NCBI GenBank assembly: GCA_034521465.1
Contig: JAXHMN010000008.1
Span: forward strand, 124,001 to 188,000
Origin: SURF-28 sp034521465
GTDB lineage: Bacteria > Bacteroidota > Ignavibacteria > Ignavibacteriales > Melioribacteraceae
Length of the DNA stretch: 64,000 bases
Direction of reading: 5' to 3'
Position 1 is the first letter of the stretch; every line of letters begins with the position of its first letter. Positions 30,059 through 40,859 of this stretch are shown here, in pieces. The notes beneath the pieces were generated by a model. It was not told the origin of the DNA. It saw nothing but the letters and a program-made list of their open reading frames with translations, and did not search any database. The translations under genes were made by a program, and so were the position numbers.

Positions 30059-30903
30059 CTTTTCTCTCCGATAACTATACGCTCAATGTTTTGGTAGTCC
30101 TTAATTATCTTTATCAAATTAAAGTTATTTTTTTCCATCAATGCCTTTATTTGATCCGATTGTCCTTCTGCGAATTCAAAAATTAAATATCCTTTTTCTT
30201 TCAAAAGCAGATCGGAATTTTCAATAATATACCGATAGAATTTCAATCCGTCAGAATTATCCGTGACTGCTTCCGCCGGCTCATAATCGATAATTTCTTT
30301 TTGGAGTGTACTGAAATTTTCTTTGGAGACATAAGGAGGATTGGAAATAACCAAATCAAATTTTTGCAAGGGTTTGTAGTTAAATATATCCGCAACTTCA
30401 AAATTAACCGAATTTTTTATTTCGTTGTATTCAGCATTTTGTTTTGCCAAAGCAATTGCGGCAATTGATATGTCAATTGAGGTGATGTTAACTCCATTTA
30501 GATGTTTTGCCAAAGCAATTGAAATATTCCCGCTTCCTGTTCCAACATCTAAAATATTTTGAGAATTCTTAGACTTTGCAAAATTGATTGTTTCTTCTGC
30601 GAGCAATTCGGTTTCCGGTCTTGGAATGAGTACGTCTTTTGTTAAATGCAGTTTCAAATCGAGAAATTCTACCATCCCGGTAATGTATTGCAAAGGTTCA
30701 AATTTGCTCCGTCTAATTATGAACTCCCTGTAAAGATCGGCTTCATTATCTTTCAATGGACGGTCAAATGAAAGATACAGATCTAAACGGTTGCATTTCA
30801 ATATATCGGCAAGCAGCAGTTCAGCATTCATCCTTGGAGATTCGATGTTTTTCTCCTCTAAAAATTTTGTCGATTTCTGAAGTGCTGTTAGTACGTTAAT
30901 CAT
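30055..30903 (-). CDS. prmC: Release factor glutamine N5-methyltransferase
   Basis: Methylates the GGQ glutamine of RF1 and RF2. 282 aa with the N-terminal helical domain (KFLEEKNIESPRMNAELLLA), SAM motif ILDVGTGSGNISIALAK and the catalytic NPPY (LVISNPPYVSKENF). It heads the prmC-dtd-phosphatase-like-comEC-murB-MFS-satD run. The gap upstream contains the terminator of the respiratory operon. Confidence 0.96.
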   Translation of the reverse strand: MINVLTALQKSTKFLEEKNIESPRMNAELLLADILKCNRLDLYLSFDRPLKDNEADLYREFIIRRSKFEPLQYITGMVEFLDLKLHLTKDVLIPRPETELLAEETINFAKSKNSQNILDVGTGSGNISIALAKHLNGVNITSIDISIAAIALAKQNAEYNEIKNSVNFEVADIFNYKPLQKFDLVISNPPYVSKENFSTLQKEIIDYEPAEAVTDNSDGLKFYRYIIENSDLLLKEKGYLIFEFAEGQSDQIKALMEKNNFNLIKIIKDYQNIERIVIGEKR

Positions 30904-30930
30904 AATAAGAATTCTGTTTTAGTCAAAAAT

Positions 30931-30962
30931 AAAAAAGGGATGCAACAATTACATCCCCTTTC
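30931..30962 (-). terminator. Rho-independent terminator of the respiratory operon
   Basis: GGGATG (30937-30942) pairs with CATCCC (30952-30957). On the minus strand the hairpin is followed by a run of T, and the stem can be extended by A-T pairs. It lies 22 bases past the stop of the last cytochrome gene and before prmC, separating the two transcription units. Confidence 0.7.
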
Positions 30963-30983
30963 AAATTTTGTATTTAATCGATA

Positions 30984-32332
30984 TTACTGTTTATAAGTTT
31001 CTAACAAATATTCTGCAACAGCTTGGGCTTCATTCGGTTTTAATCCTTGGTTCGGCATCGCGGGATAACTATCATCAATTTTAACAGGATTTAAGATAAA
31101 CTGAGCCAATGCCTCTTGATCATTTTCATACTTCGGAAGTACATCTTTATAAGGAGGTCCAACAAGAACTTGATCAAACTGGTGGCAGGCAACACATTTT
31201 CCATTGTAGATATCTTCACCGCTGATCTCCATTATAGCCAAACCTAAACTTGATTTAAATTCTTCTTCATACTCAACAAAGTTAGCTTCAAGTTTTGCTA
31301 ACTGTGTTTTTGAACTAGCGCTGAATGCAATTTGATCTTTTGTGTTATTCAGAATAAAGAAAAAGATTACAAGTGATAAGAGAATACTGATATAATTAAC
31401 TTGTTTCTCCTTTTGCATTAAATATAAAAGACTTGCAAAGATCATAATTGCAACAAGTAATACAACAGCCACAATAAATGAAAAGCTTGATAGTGCAATT
31501 TGAGGTGTAAAGATAATTCCAAGTAATATGAATACCGGCATTAATAAAGATAAAACCAGCCCGTTATTAACCGTGTAATCTCTGACAAATAATAAATAAT
31601 CCGGATCAGTTTGTTCCGGTTTTCTAATTTTATAATAATAGAAAAGCCCAACAATCAATGTGAAAACTAGAGATAAGATGAAAAAGTAAATCAAATACGA
31701 GACTGTCTGTACGGAAAATATTGTTGAATAAAGAGAATAATCTTCTCCCCACAATTCCGGGTTAGCAGCTAATACAATAGATGTGATCACTAAAAGAGCA
31801 GTGATTATGAATAAAACAAAACTCCAAATATCCGCATTTTTATACTTTTTGGTTGCTTCATCACTGTAAATATTAATTGTTTCTTTTGTGGAGACATCTT
31901 CAATTGAATAATTTTTTGATTCAAGATAGGAAAATATTGATTTTAGATTAAAACTATCCTTGTACGAAAAGAATAAGATCAGCCCGAAGACAAAGGTTAT
32001 GAATCCAGCAATTAGAATTGAGACAACGCCCGCTGATGAATTTTGCAGAATTTGTATATAGCAAAAAAGAGCGCTCAAGAACGGTATTATTCCCAACGCA
32101 TAAACTACACTTCGATTTAGAGCAGCAATATTGACAAGATCTTTAGCTAATTTAATATATTTTTCATCTTTACTTTTTTCGGCTTTCCGCTTTAATATCA
32201 TAGAGAAAATGAAGCACCAGTAAGTATGGCAAGATATGGTAAAAAGAGTGTGAATGTAAGTCCCAGCAAATACTTCAGCAAAATAAGATGATCATGAGAT
32301 TGCGGTAAAGCCAGGTTATCTAAAAAATCCAT
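30984..32332 (-). CDS. Polytopic membrane protein with C-terminal cytochrome c domain (one frameshift)
   Basis: About 449 aa after repair. N-terminal membrane part with about nine hydrophobic segments. A C-terminal mono-haem cytochrome c domain follows: GEDIYNGKCVACHQFD (CxxCH) with a likely distal Met in YPAMPNQGLKP. The first 44 residues (MDFLDNLALPQSHDHLILLK...) are in a different frame from the rest. A missing base near 32200 joins ASFSL to MILKRKAEK. Last gene of the respiratory operon, 12 bases after ctaB. Probably an electron carrier or accessory subunit of the oxidase; the membrane domain is not recognised. Confidence 0.75.
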
Positions 32333-32344
32333 ACAATTAATTCC

Positions 32345-33239
32345 CTAAAGTTGTCTAAAGATTAATTTGTCAATAGAAAGTATTACAACAACTATCAACA
32401 CATAAATATTAATCAGGTAAAAAGCTTTTTTAAAAGTTACTTTATTCCTATAGTCAAAAACAATTCTTCTAGTCGAATAAATCAACCACATTCCTAAGAT
32501 TAAAAGAAGAATCAGTGTAATTATATGAGCAGAAAAACTAAAAAGTGGAATTAATAAGCTGCTTATGAATAAAGCAATTATCCACATAAAAGTAATTCTG
32601 CTGAGTTGTGCATCAGAAAATATTTTAGTTAAAGTCGGGAATCCTGCTCTCTCATAGTCCGGACTTAAAATTAATAACAGAAGCCAAAAATGCGGTATCT
32701 GCCAGACAAAGAAAAAGAGCGCCAAAGCTAATGCTTGAGGGTCCCATAAATAGCCGCCTGCTGCTACCCAACCGATTAGCGGTGGAATTGCTCCGATAAT
32801 TGAACCGGGTACGACCGCCAATGCAAACTTTCGTTTCAGCGGTGTATAGAATAAATTATACCAGACAAGCGCAGTCCACCCAAGGATCAGAGCAGATATT
32901 CCAGAAGAAAAATAAATCAGCGCACTACCAAAAAGAATAAGAACAATTGCATAAATCATTCCGCTACTAAGATGAAATTTTACCGGAAGGAAGCGGACGA
33001 TTTTTTGTTCGTTCCATCAACGCATCGGTTTTCTTTTCCTGAAAATGATTTAATGCAGATGATCCGCAAGCTAGAATAAAAACACCAATTGAGGGAGCAA
33101 TTATTCTTAAACTCAATTCTCCAGCAAATTGAATAAAACCGATCGCTGTTGAAAATGCTACAAAGAACGTAATTCTAACTTTTGCTAATTCAAGAAACGG
33201 ATTAATTTTACTCAACACCGTTTCTAAACTTTTACTCAA
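32345..33239 (-). CDS. ctaB: Protohaem IX farnesyltransferase (one frameshift)
   Basis: Makes haem O for the oxidase. UbiA-type prenyltransferase. The first Asp-rich motif region is NHFQEKKTDALMERTKNRPL, where the usual ND is NH, and TKNRPLPSG is conserved. The second loop has the typical SPDYERAGFPTL. The gene breaks at SGKISS with an extra T near 32969; removing it gives SSSSGMIYAIVL and about 297 aa. Start is TTG at 33239, overlapping the end of coxB in the sequence TTGA. Confidence 0.92.
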
Positions 33240-34218
33240 TTTAAACTCTTAATCGTCTCAATTATTTGCGATAATTCATCATCGTTAATATTGTACTGCT
33301 GATTTGGCATCATACCAACAGCATAACCTTTTACTATATCCGTGTTTGGAGAAATTATTGATCGTCGTAAATATTCTTCGTCAACTATAATTTCTCTTTG
33401 ATCTCCATCAGTAATAACTATTCGTTTATTTCCCGCTAAACCTTTAAAAGAGGTGCAAGTTTTTCACTTCCGTCAATTGTGTGACATGTCATACATCCCT
33501 TTTCTTGCAATAGATTATGATTTGGGATATCTAAACCAGCAGTTTCATTTTGTGATTCTTCAATTTTCGAAGAATCAACATCGCTTTCCATCTCATCTTC
33601 GTACCAACTTAACCATTCGTTCTCGCGCATACCCACAACCGCAGTATACATCATCGAGTGTCTGAGTCCGCAATACTCTGCACAAGCAATATCATACCGA
33701 CCAGGCTGATCAACGGTGAAAGAGAGATATGATTTTCTTCCAGCTATCACATCCTCTTTTACTCTAAATGCCGGTATATAGAGGGAGTGATTCACATCTG
33801 CAGATTCCATCAATAGTTTGACCGGTTTTCCTACCGGCACATATAATGTATCGGTTTTCTTTCCGTTTGGATAATTAAATTCCCAAGCCCACATTCTTGC
33901 CGTAACATTTACTTCAAATGCATCATCCGGAATATGACGAATTTGTGAAAAACCTAAGTAACCGTAGTAAAACATTGCTAAAACCAACACAGTAGGAATA
34001 CCAATCCAAATAATTTCTAACCAAAGATTACCATGAATATCTTTCGGTTTATGACCTTTTTTACGATGATACTTAAATACAAAATAAATCATCGCAGCAG
34101 TTACTCCAATAAGCAATACTACTGAAATACCGACAATAAACAACATCACATCATCAACAATATCAGTAGTAGCAGAAGGAGCATAACCACTTAAAAATGC
34201 AAACATTATCAACCTCAC
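33236..34218 (-). CDS. coxB: Cytochrome c oxidase subunit II fused to cytochrome c (caa3 type, one frameshift)
   Basis: About 327 aa. Two N-terminal transmembrane helices, then the cupredoxin domain with CuA ligands (VNHSLYIPAFRV, and AEYCGLRHSMMY, which keeps only the first Cys visibly in the standard C-x3-C spacing). A C-terminal c-type haem follows: EKGCMTCHTIDG. The uninterrupted frame ends at KLAPLLKV; with one base added near 33445 the cytochrome domain continues (LKGLAGNKRIVITDGD... GYAVGMMPNQQYN, Met ligand) to 33236. Fused haem makes this a caa3 oxidase. Confidence 0.9.
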
Positions 34219-34514
34219 CTATAGAAGACATCAAAAAATGTTAGGATAAAAATAACGAGCAGCGTCATCCCGCTTAATAACAAAAATACTTTGAAGATAG
34301 GTTCTTCGAATTTTATATGCATAAAATAATTTATAACCAAACCCGATTTTATTGCTGCTATAAAAAGTGCAATTGGTAAAGCAATATTACCAAAATCAAC
34401 ACCGGCAACCGTAACGGTAATAGATGTTAGAGCAATTAAACCGAGCCAAACTAAAACATATAATCCGTAACCGTGAGAATGTTCTTTATGTTCAGTATTA
34501 CCTTGTTCCATCAT
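34215..34514 (-). CDS. Cytochrome c oxidase subunit IV (caa3/prokaryotic type)
   Basis: 99 aa, three transmembrane helices (YVLVWLGLIALTSITVTVAG, IALPIALFIAAIKSGLVI and FLLLSGMTLLVIFILTFF). The central AAIKSGLVINYFMHIKFE is typical of the prokaryotic subunit IV that stabilises the CuB site. Overlaps coxB by 4 bases, 4 bases after coxC. Confidence 0.9.
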   Translation of the reverse strand: MMEQGNTEHKEHSHGYGLYVLVWLGLIALTSITVTVAGVDFGNIALPIALFIAAIKSGLVINYFMHIKFEEPIFKVFLLLSGMTLLVIFILTFFDVFYR

Positions 34515-34518
34515 AACC

Positions 34519-35142
34519 TCAATGAATTAAATAGAATAACGGGAAAAGGAAAATCCAAATTAAATCTACTAAGTGCCAATACAAACCGCCGTTCTCTAAC
34601 TTAACATAATTATCGTGCGTTACTTTTCCACGTTTTACAAATACATAAAGGAATAAAATAATTATCACTCCAATAATTACGTGCAGAGCATGCAAGCCGG
34701 TCATAATAAAATATAGACCAAAGAAAAGAATCTCACCGTTTTGTCTGCTCAATAATTCGTCGGAACCGGGATAAATACCGTGACTGAATTTCGCTGTCCA
34801 TTCAAAATATTTCACAGCCATAAATACAAGCGCAAACCCTACAGTAGAAGCCAGATAAAATAGCGACAACTTCTTTTTATTTTTCTGAATAGCAACTATA
34901 GCTAATACCATCGTTAAAGAGCTTGTTAAAAGAACAATCGTGTTAAACGTACCTAAAGCAGTGTTTAATTCGAATGCAGCTAACTTAAAAAGCTCAGGAT
35001 GTTGAAATCTATAAACGGCATAAACTAAAAACATTCCCCCAAATAAAAGAACTTCAGTAAATAGAAATACCCACATCCCCATTTTAGCGCCAATATCGTC
35101 TCGGTGAACATGTCCTATAGCTGCGCTATCACTTTGACTCAT
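34519..35142 (-). CDS. coxC: Cytochrome c oxidase subunit III
   Basis: 207 aa, five transmembrane helices as in the short bacterial subunit III. AKMGMWVFLFTEVLLFGGMF at the N-terminus and FIMTGLHALHVIIGVIIILF with GGLYWHLVDLIWIFLFPLFY at the C-terminus are signatures. Overlaps coxA by 14 bases. Confidence 0.95.
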   Translation of the reverse strand: MSQSDSAAIGHVHRDDIGAKMGMWVFLFTEVLLFGGMFLVYAVYRFQHPELFKLAAFELNTALGTFNTIVLLTSSLTMVLAIVAIQKNKKKLSLFYLASTVGFALVFMAVKYFEWTAKFSHGIYPGSDELLSRQNGEILFFGLYFIMTGLHALHVIIGVIIILFLYVFVKRGKVTHDNYVKLENGGLYWHLVDLIWIFLFPLFYLIH

Positions 35143-36775
35143 AATCTAACTCCTTGAGTTGGCTGAAATCATAAGGTTCGTGTTCAACAGTTATTTTCCT
35201 GTCAAAATTCAATAATGGCGGAGGTGAAGTTGTCTGCCATTCCAGTGTAACTCCGCCCCAAGGATTTGCATGTGCTATCGGACCTTTTCTAATTCCATTA
35301 TACAGATTGAAGAAAATAGAGAACAAGGTTATAATCATTACCCATGATCCAATAGTCGATATCACTTGCAGATCAGTGAACTCCGGTAAATAGTCATAGT
35401 ACCTTCTCGGCATTCCCATATAACCAAGTATGAATTTTGGGAAGTAGAGTAAATTGAAAGCAATAAAGAAAAGTGCTGCATTTATATTTGCCCATTTCAT
35501 ATTATACATTCTGCCAAACATTTTAGGAAGCCAATAATAGAGAGCTGCAAAAACTATAGTGCCCGTTCCGCCAAACATAACGTAATGAAAGTGTGCTACG
35601 ACAAAGTAAGTATCATGTAGATGTATATCTGCTGTTATACTCCCTACTACCAATCCTGTTAAACCACCGATCGAAAAGAGGAAGATAAAACTCATAACCC
35701 AGATGAAGGGAGGTTTTGGATCAATCGAACCCTTATACATTGTTGCAACCCAATTGAAAATTTTAACGCCGCTGGGAAGAGCAACTATATAAGTTAAGAG
35801 AGAAAATAGAACTCTCGCGGTATCGCTAATTCCACTTGTGAACATGTGATGCGCCCAAACGAGATAACCAACAAATGCAATTGCTAAACTTGACATTGCA
35901 ATTGGACCGTAACCAAAAATTGTTCTTCGTGAAAATGTAGGAATGATTTCCGAAACAACACCCATCGCGGGCAGTATCATGATATAAACTGCCGGGTGCG
36001 AATAAATCCAAAACATATGCTGGAATAAAAGCGGATCACCTCCAAGAGAGGGATCAAAAATTCCTACTCCAAATACTCTTTCAAGAATTACTAGAAGAAT
36101 TGTAATAGCAATAACAGGAGTTGCTATAACTTGTATCCAAGCTGTAGCGTAAGTTGACCAAACAAACAGCGGCATTCTGAAAAATCCCATACCGGGAGCA
36201 CGCATTCTGTGAATGGTGGTAATAAAATTTAATCCGGTTAGAATTGACGAAAATCCAAGTATAAAAGCTGCAAACAAGGGTAATGAAACACTTGTAGTGG
36301 TTCTCACACTATATGGGACATAAAACGTCCATCCGGTATCAATTGGACCGCCCTGCATAAAAAGTGATAATAAAACTAAAACACTTCCACCGAGATAAAT
36401 CCAATAAGACAGCAAGTTCAATCTGGGAAAAGCAACGTCTTCAGCACCAATTTGTAGCGGTAAAAAGAAATTACCAAAGATTGCCGGAATTCCCGGTATA
36501 ATAAAAAGGAAAATCATTATAACACCGTGGAGTGTAAACAAGGTGTTATAAGTTTGTGCTTCCATTATTGTTTCACCGGGAGCAATTAATTCCAAACGCA
36601 TTAGAACACCGATAAGCGCCGCAACAAAGAAGAAAATCGTAATCGTCACTAAGTACATAATACCTATGCGCTTATGATCGGTACTCAACAACCACGAAAG
36701 AATTCCGGTTTTCTGCTTCGTCGTTCCTTCTTCAAAAAATGACTTCTCGGCTGTAACAGCCGTTCCGTTAGACAT
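35129..36775 (-). CDS. coxA: Cytochrome c oxidase subunit I, A2 type
   Basis: 548 aa, 12 transmembrane segments. Haem and CuB ligands: TLHGVIMIF, IYSHPAVYIMILP (His and the cross-linked Tyr), VWAHHMFTSG and VVAHFHYVMFGG. The YSHPAVY sequence lacks the Glu of HPEVY and has the Tyr-Ser pair, which defines the A2 subfamily (as known for the Rhodothermus and Thermus caa3 enzymes). This is the catalytic proton-pumping subunit in the cytoplasmic membrane. Directly follows sco. Confidence 0.97.
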   Translation of the reverse strand: MSNGTAVTAEKSFFEEGTTKQKTGILSWLLSTDHKRIGIMYLVTITIFFFVAALIGVLMRLELIAPGETIMEAQTYNTLFTLHGVIMIFLFIIPGIPAIFGNFFLPLQIGAEDVAFPRLNLLSYWIYLGGSVLVLLSLFMQGGPIDTGWTFYVPYSVRTTTSVSLPLFAAFILGFSSILTGLNFITTIHRMRAPGMGFFRMPLFVWSTYATAWIQVIATPVIAITILLVILERVFGVGIFDPSLGGDPLLFQHMFWIYSHPAVYIMILPAMGVVSEIIPTFSRRTIFGYGPIAMSSLAIAFVGYLVWAHHMFTSGISDTARVLFSLLTYIVALPSGVKIFNWVATMYKGSIDPKPPFIWVMSFIFLFSIGGLTGLVVGSITADIHLHDTYFVVAHFHYVMFGGTGTIVFAALYYWLPKMFGRMYNMKWANINAALFFIAFNLLYFPKFILGYMGMPRRYYDYLPEFTDLQVISTIGSWVMIITLFSIFFNLYNGIRKGPIAHANPWGGVTLEWQTTSPPPLLNFDRKITVEHEPYDFSQLKELDYESK

Positions 36776-37553
36776 TTATTTAAACTCCTCTAATTCTTTT
36801 TTATTTTTTCGTTTTTTCACAACTAATATTGTTAAAAATATTCCTGCTCCAATCAACATGATTGAACCGATTATTCTTGTTATGTTGAGAGTGTATCCTC
36901 TTCCTTCAGGATCATAACTGAAGCAAAACTCTAATGCTTTCGCAATGGTTGGACTGGTCTTTCCACTGCCGGCATCAATCAATGCCATTTTCAGATCAAA
37001 CGGGTTATACCTTGATCCGTAAATATATCGTGAGATTTTTCCATCCTGCGAAACTGTAATCAAAGCACCAGCATGAAGGTAATCATCTTGAGTCGGTTTG
37101 AATTTGAATCCGACAGCATCAGTTATTTTTTTTACGTTGAGACTATCGCCTGTCAAAAACGTCCATGATTCTTCCGGAAAATCTCCTTTAAATCCGTTGA
37201 AATAATTCTTCTTCCACTTTCTCGCAATCTCGGGAGTTTCTCTGTGGTCGAAGCTAAGCGTTACAATCTCAAAATCTTCACGCGGATCTAGTTGAATTTT
37301 TTCAGCAACCCATGAGAGTTCCGTTAACATCGGGCTGCAGATACCGGGACATTCATAATAAACTAGAGCTAAAATAAATGGTTTATCTACTAAGCTTAGC
37401 GAATGTGATAGTATCATTATCCGATGTAACAAATTCGACATCAAACGGAATTTTTCCGCCTAAGTTTTCATCAATTCCGACTTCAATTTCTTCAGCAAAG
37501 ATTGAAATTGAGATTCCTAAAAATAAAATCAAAAACATTTTTTTAACTTTCAT
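36776..37553 (-). CDS. SCO1/SenC copper chaperone for CuA (one frameshift)
   Basis: About 258 aa. Starts at the ATG at 37553 with a signal peptide (MKVKKMFLILFLGISISIFA). The copper-binding motif is CPGIC in LVYYECPGICSPML, with the distal His in DYLHAGALI; a C-terminal transmembrane anchor (IIGSIMLIGAGIFLTILVV). One extra base near 37398 separates the signal and N-terminal strand from the rest; correct reading is ITFAKLVDKPFIL. Sits between the cytochrome genes and coxA, consistent with loading CuA of CoxB. Confidence 0.9.
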
Positions 37554-37563
37554 ATCATTTTCA

Positions 37564-38514
37564 CTAAGTATTAACAGTTCCTAAAACATTCTTCAAATAA
37601 TTGAACAAACTTTGCCATTCATTTTGTTCCAACCTACTAATTTCAGCTGAGAAACCAAGCTCGTTAAAATTAATCGAAGAAATTTCCACGAAATTTGTAA
37701 ACTCCATTGCATCTATATTTGATCCATAAAAAGCCGAAAGTACTCTGTACTTATTTCGAACTACTTTATTAAAAATGTCCGCTGCCTTCAAGTCCAGGAT
37801 GATTATTAACATAATCAATTGCATTGAATATTTTTTGAGTTGAGTGTCGTTCTTCCAACATTTTCTGTTTTGCCAAATCAACCGGAATTTGATTTGATGA
37901 TTGCACTCCTTCAGTTAATGAGTATTCAGAATTTAACTCTTGAACCTCATCGTCTGTTATCTCGGGGAAATCAGCAAATGTTCTTGTGTAATGAATGATT
38001 GCTATTCTGTCGATCGGTAATAAATATTCATAAGCGACCATTCCGTTCTCTAAAATTCCCTCTTGAAGAGTTTTATACATGTCGATAAATTTTCTGCCGT
38101 TTGTCCAGCCATCAGTTGCAGTGTAATTCCTTGGGGGTGGATTTAAGCTGCTCCGGCCGGTCCGTCGCCCAAACCTTCACTACCATGACATGATGCACAA
38201 TTTTGTTCGTAGAGTTCAGCTCCTTTATTTATCAATTCATCGGAAGGATTTTGAATTACGTCAAGATCAACCGGCGGTAACTCTTTCCCCTTTTTCATTT
38301 CTAAAGTTCGTTTAATATCATCTTCGACCGGTGGATTAACCGGTACATTATTAAGCGAAATCTCAGTCAATGTATTCACATAAAAAATACCGAGTAACAA
38401 CAGAATAAAGAAAAAGTACGGAAAGACCCATCCGAATAATCGCTTTGGAGTTTTCAGCAATTCCTTAAAATCTATTTCATCTTCGTATTTTTTATCAGTT
38501 TTTTTTTCATTCAT
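37564..38514 (-). CDS. Membrane-anchored mono-haem cytochrome c of the ACIII-caa3 locus (two frameshifts)
   Basis: About 316 aa after repair. One transmembrane helix (FPYFFFILLLLGIFYVN), then a cytochrome c domain: YEQNCASCHGSEGLGDGPAG with a possible Met ligand in ENGMVAYEYLLP. A long C-terminal region follows with no known domain. Breaks: a T missing near 38141 (GAALNPPPRNYTATDGW restored) and an extra G near 37785 (EGSDIFNKVV). Lies between actF and sco; likely carries electrons between complex III and the oxidase. Confidence 0.82.
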
Positions 38515-38529
38515 GATTTTATTCCAAAA

Positions 38530-39721
38530 TTAGAGTCTGAAATCTAAACCGCGTTTAAGTTTAGGATCACCTATAGGAATTAAATTTTCTTTTTTCGCTT
38601 TCATTCCAAAAATTATTACCATAATTCCAAATGTTAACATTGGGAAACCAAGTTCAAACCAACTTAGTGGAATTGCATCCGGACTGTAAGTCGGCATTAT
38701 CAGCCAATAAAGATCAACTATGTGAGCCAACAAAATCCAGATTGACATAAATTTTTAGTCGGCTTGGATTTGTTTTCGACGGCTGTGAGACTAACCCAAA
38801 GTAAGGAACGACAAAGTGTACAATTATCAAAAAGATTGAAACATAAAGCCAACCGCCTTCCCATCTGTCTAAATACCAAAATGTTTCTTCCGGGATGTTT
38901 GCGTAATAAATCAATAGAAATTGTGAGAATGCTATGTAAGCCCAAAAATTTACGAATGCAAACAGCAATGCGCCAAAACTGTAATAATGATCAGTTTTTA
39001 TTCCTTTGATCAAGATACCTTTTTCATTGAGATAAACAACTAGAAACGTTGCCACTGCAAGAGCTGCAAGCACAGTTCCAGCAAAATAATACACACCGAA
39101 TATTGTACTGAACCAATGTGGTTCTAAACTCATTATCCAATCAACTGAAGCGAGGGTTATTGTTATTGCAAAGAAAGGAATAAATGCCGCTGATATACGA
39201 GTGTTTACGGTAGTTAATTTTTGATCACCAGTTGTATCTTGCTTTCTAGAACGTTTTGTAATTAATAAATAAAAAATTATCCAAATAAGAAAAATCGCAA
39301 TAACACGAATGGTGAAAAACTGAACATTAAGATAAGGAGCTTTGCCACTTAAGATTTCATCACTCATTACATCTTCGGTATGAGTCCAATGAAACATATC
39401 ATGTAAATTCATATAAACCGGAATTGCAATAATCGGCAAGATGAATAGAATGGCTCCTAAAAATTCCGGAATTCGTCTAAAAGGAGTACTCCAAACGGCG
39501 CCTCCCAAATATTCAATTGCAACTAAAAATAATGAGCCAATTCCTATGCTGCTCAAGAACATCAACATAATAAGATTATTAAAAGAACTCCTAACCGGAT
39601 CAACCAAATAAGCAAGAACAACTAAAATTAATCCGACTGCGAAAAGTGCAACTCCGGCTTTACCAAAACCGGCGGGAAGTTCTTTTTTGGAATATTCAAT
39701 TTTTGTGTTTTCAGAACTCAT
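38530..39721 (-). CDS. actF: Alternative complex III subunit F, NrfD-like quinone-binding membrane protein (one frameshift)
   Basis: About 396 aa, ten transmembrane helices, NrfD/PsrC fold. RIPEFLGAILFILPIIAIPV and DWIMSLEPHWFSTIFGVYYF are characteristic of the second NrfD-like subunit (ActF). The last helix pair (WILLAHIVDLYWLIMP) is in another frame; an extra T near 38746 joins RLKI to MSIWILLAH. ATG overlaps the actE stop by 4 bases. Confidence 0.92.
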
Positions 39722-40319
39722 TGTAAGTCAGACTCCTTGGCATTTAACGAACGCTGCAATGTTCTGATGTATAATATAGAAGCCCACATTTCTTCTCGTG
39801 TCATTTGAGACGAATATGAAGGCATAACATTTTGTCCTTCAACTAGAACGTGATAAATTCTTCCGTCAGTCCATTCTCTAACTTTTTCGGAATGAAGAGA
39901 TGGTGGATTTGGAAATTGTCCGCGAAGTCTGCTATCTCCTTCTCCGAAATAACCGTGACACGGACTGCAAAATGTGTCATATTTTTGTTGACCTAATTCT
40001 AAATTTGCTTTTGTGAAATCAAGTGGATTTATCATTTTTTCGGCAGCAGCTTCGGGTTCACCAAAATATGGATAAGGGATTGAACCTCGCATTATTGCAC
40101 CATCTACCGGTTCTCTCATCCCAAAACCATCAGCAAAAATTGTTGATGATTCTTGGGGAACAATTTTTTCTTGCTCCATCATCCAATTGAATGGCTGCAT
40201 GAACATCAATTTATTAAGAGCAAAGTAAGTAACTCCCGAAAAAACAATTGCTGTAACTGCAAGAAACACGATAAACTTTGGCTCTAAAATAGTCGGCTTG
40301 GTATTTACCTCTTCTTCAT
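39718..40319 (-). CDS. actE: Alternative complex III subunit E, mono-haem cytochrome c (one frameshift near start)
   Basis: About 200 aa. N-terminal transmembrane anchor (FLAVTAIVFSGVTYFAL), then a cytochrome c domain: FCSPCHGYFGEGDSRLRG with the Met ligand in QNVMPSYSSQM. The likely start is the ATG at 40319, overlapping the actD stop as ATGA. This needs one added G near 40308, giving MKKRVNTKPTILEPKF. An in-frame GTG at 40269 is the only unedited start but would cut the membrane anchor. Overlaps actF by 4 bases. Confidence 0.9.
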
Positions 40320-40857
40320 CGAAGATAGATTTCGTTTACTTCTTCTGCACCCAACTCGTTCAATAACTTTTTAACTTCATCAGCATTAAAAACATCATCT
40401 TCTGCTTGGATACTTATACCCAGTTTATCGCTTGAAACTCTTTTCATATAATCGGTATCGTGCAGCGGGTGCGAATTATTCGGAAACTTGAAAAAGAAAA
40501 ACAACATCGTTACAACCGTTCCGATTGCCGCCGCAAGTACGGTCACTTCAAATATTATGGGACATACTTCGGGAAAGCGAAATATGGTTTACCGCCGATT
40601 ATCATCGGGTAATCTACTGCAGACATCCAGAATGTCATCAATAGTGCAGCTAGCATTCCACTTAATCCAAATATTAAAGCAGCATAACCTAATTTCGATC
40701 TGCCCAACTTCATTGCATTTGGCATACCGTGAATTGGATATGGTGTGTTAACATCAAATTTCTTATAACCCTTTTCGGAAACAGTCTCCGCTGCTTTAAT
40801 TATATCGTCAGCTTTGTTGAATAATCCCGTAATAGAGTATAAAACTTTTTCACTCAT
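40316..40857 (-). CDS. actD: Alternative complex III subunit D, DUF3341 (one frameshift)
   Basis: About 180 aa, two transmembrane helices. YSITGLFNKADDIIKAAETV and NTPYPIHGMPNAM in the N-terminal part are typical of ActD. The C-terminal half (FKFPNNSHPLHDTDYM) reads in another frame. One base missing in the CCC region near 40558 joins VP to IIFEVTVLAAAIG. 2 bases after actC. Confidence 0.93.
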
Positions 40858-40859
40858 TA

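Noticed and set aside
37564..38514. Three separate small genes
   Set aside because: They join into one membrane-anchored cytochrome c after two single-base corrections.
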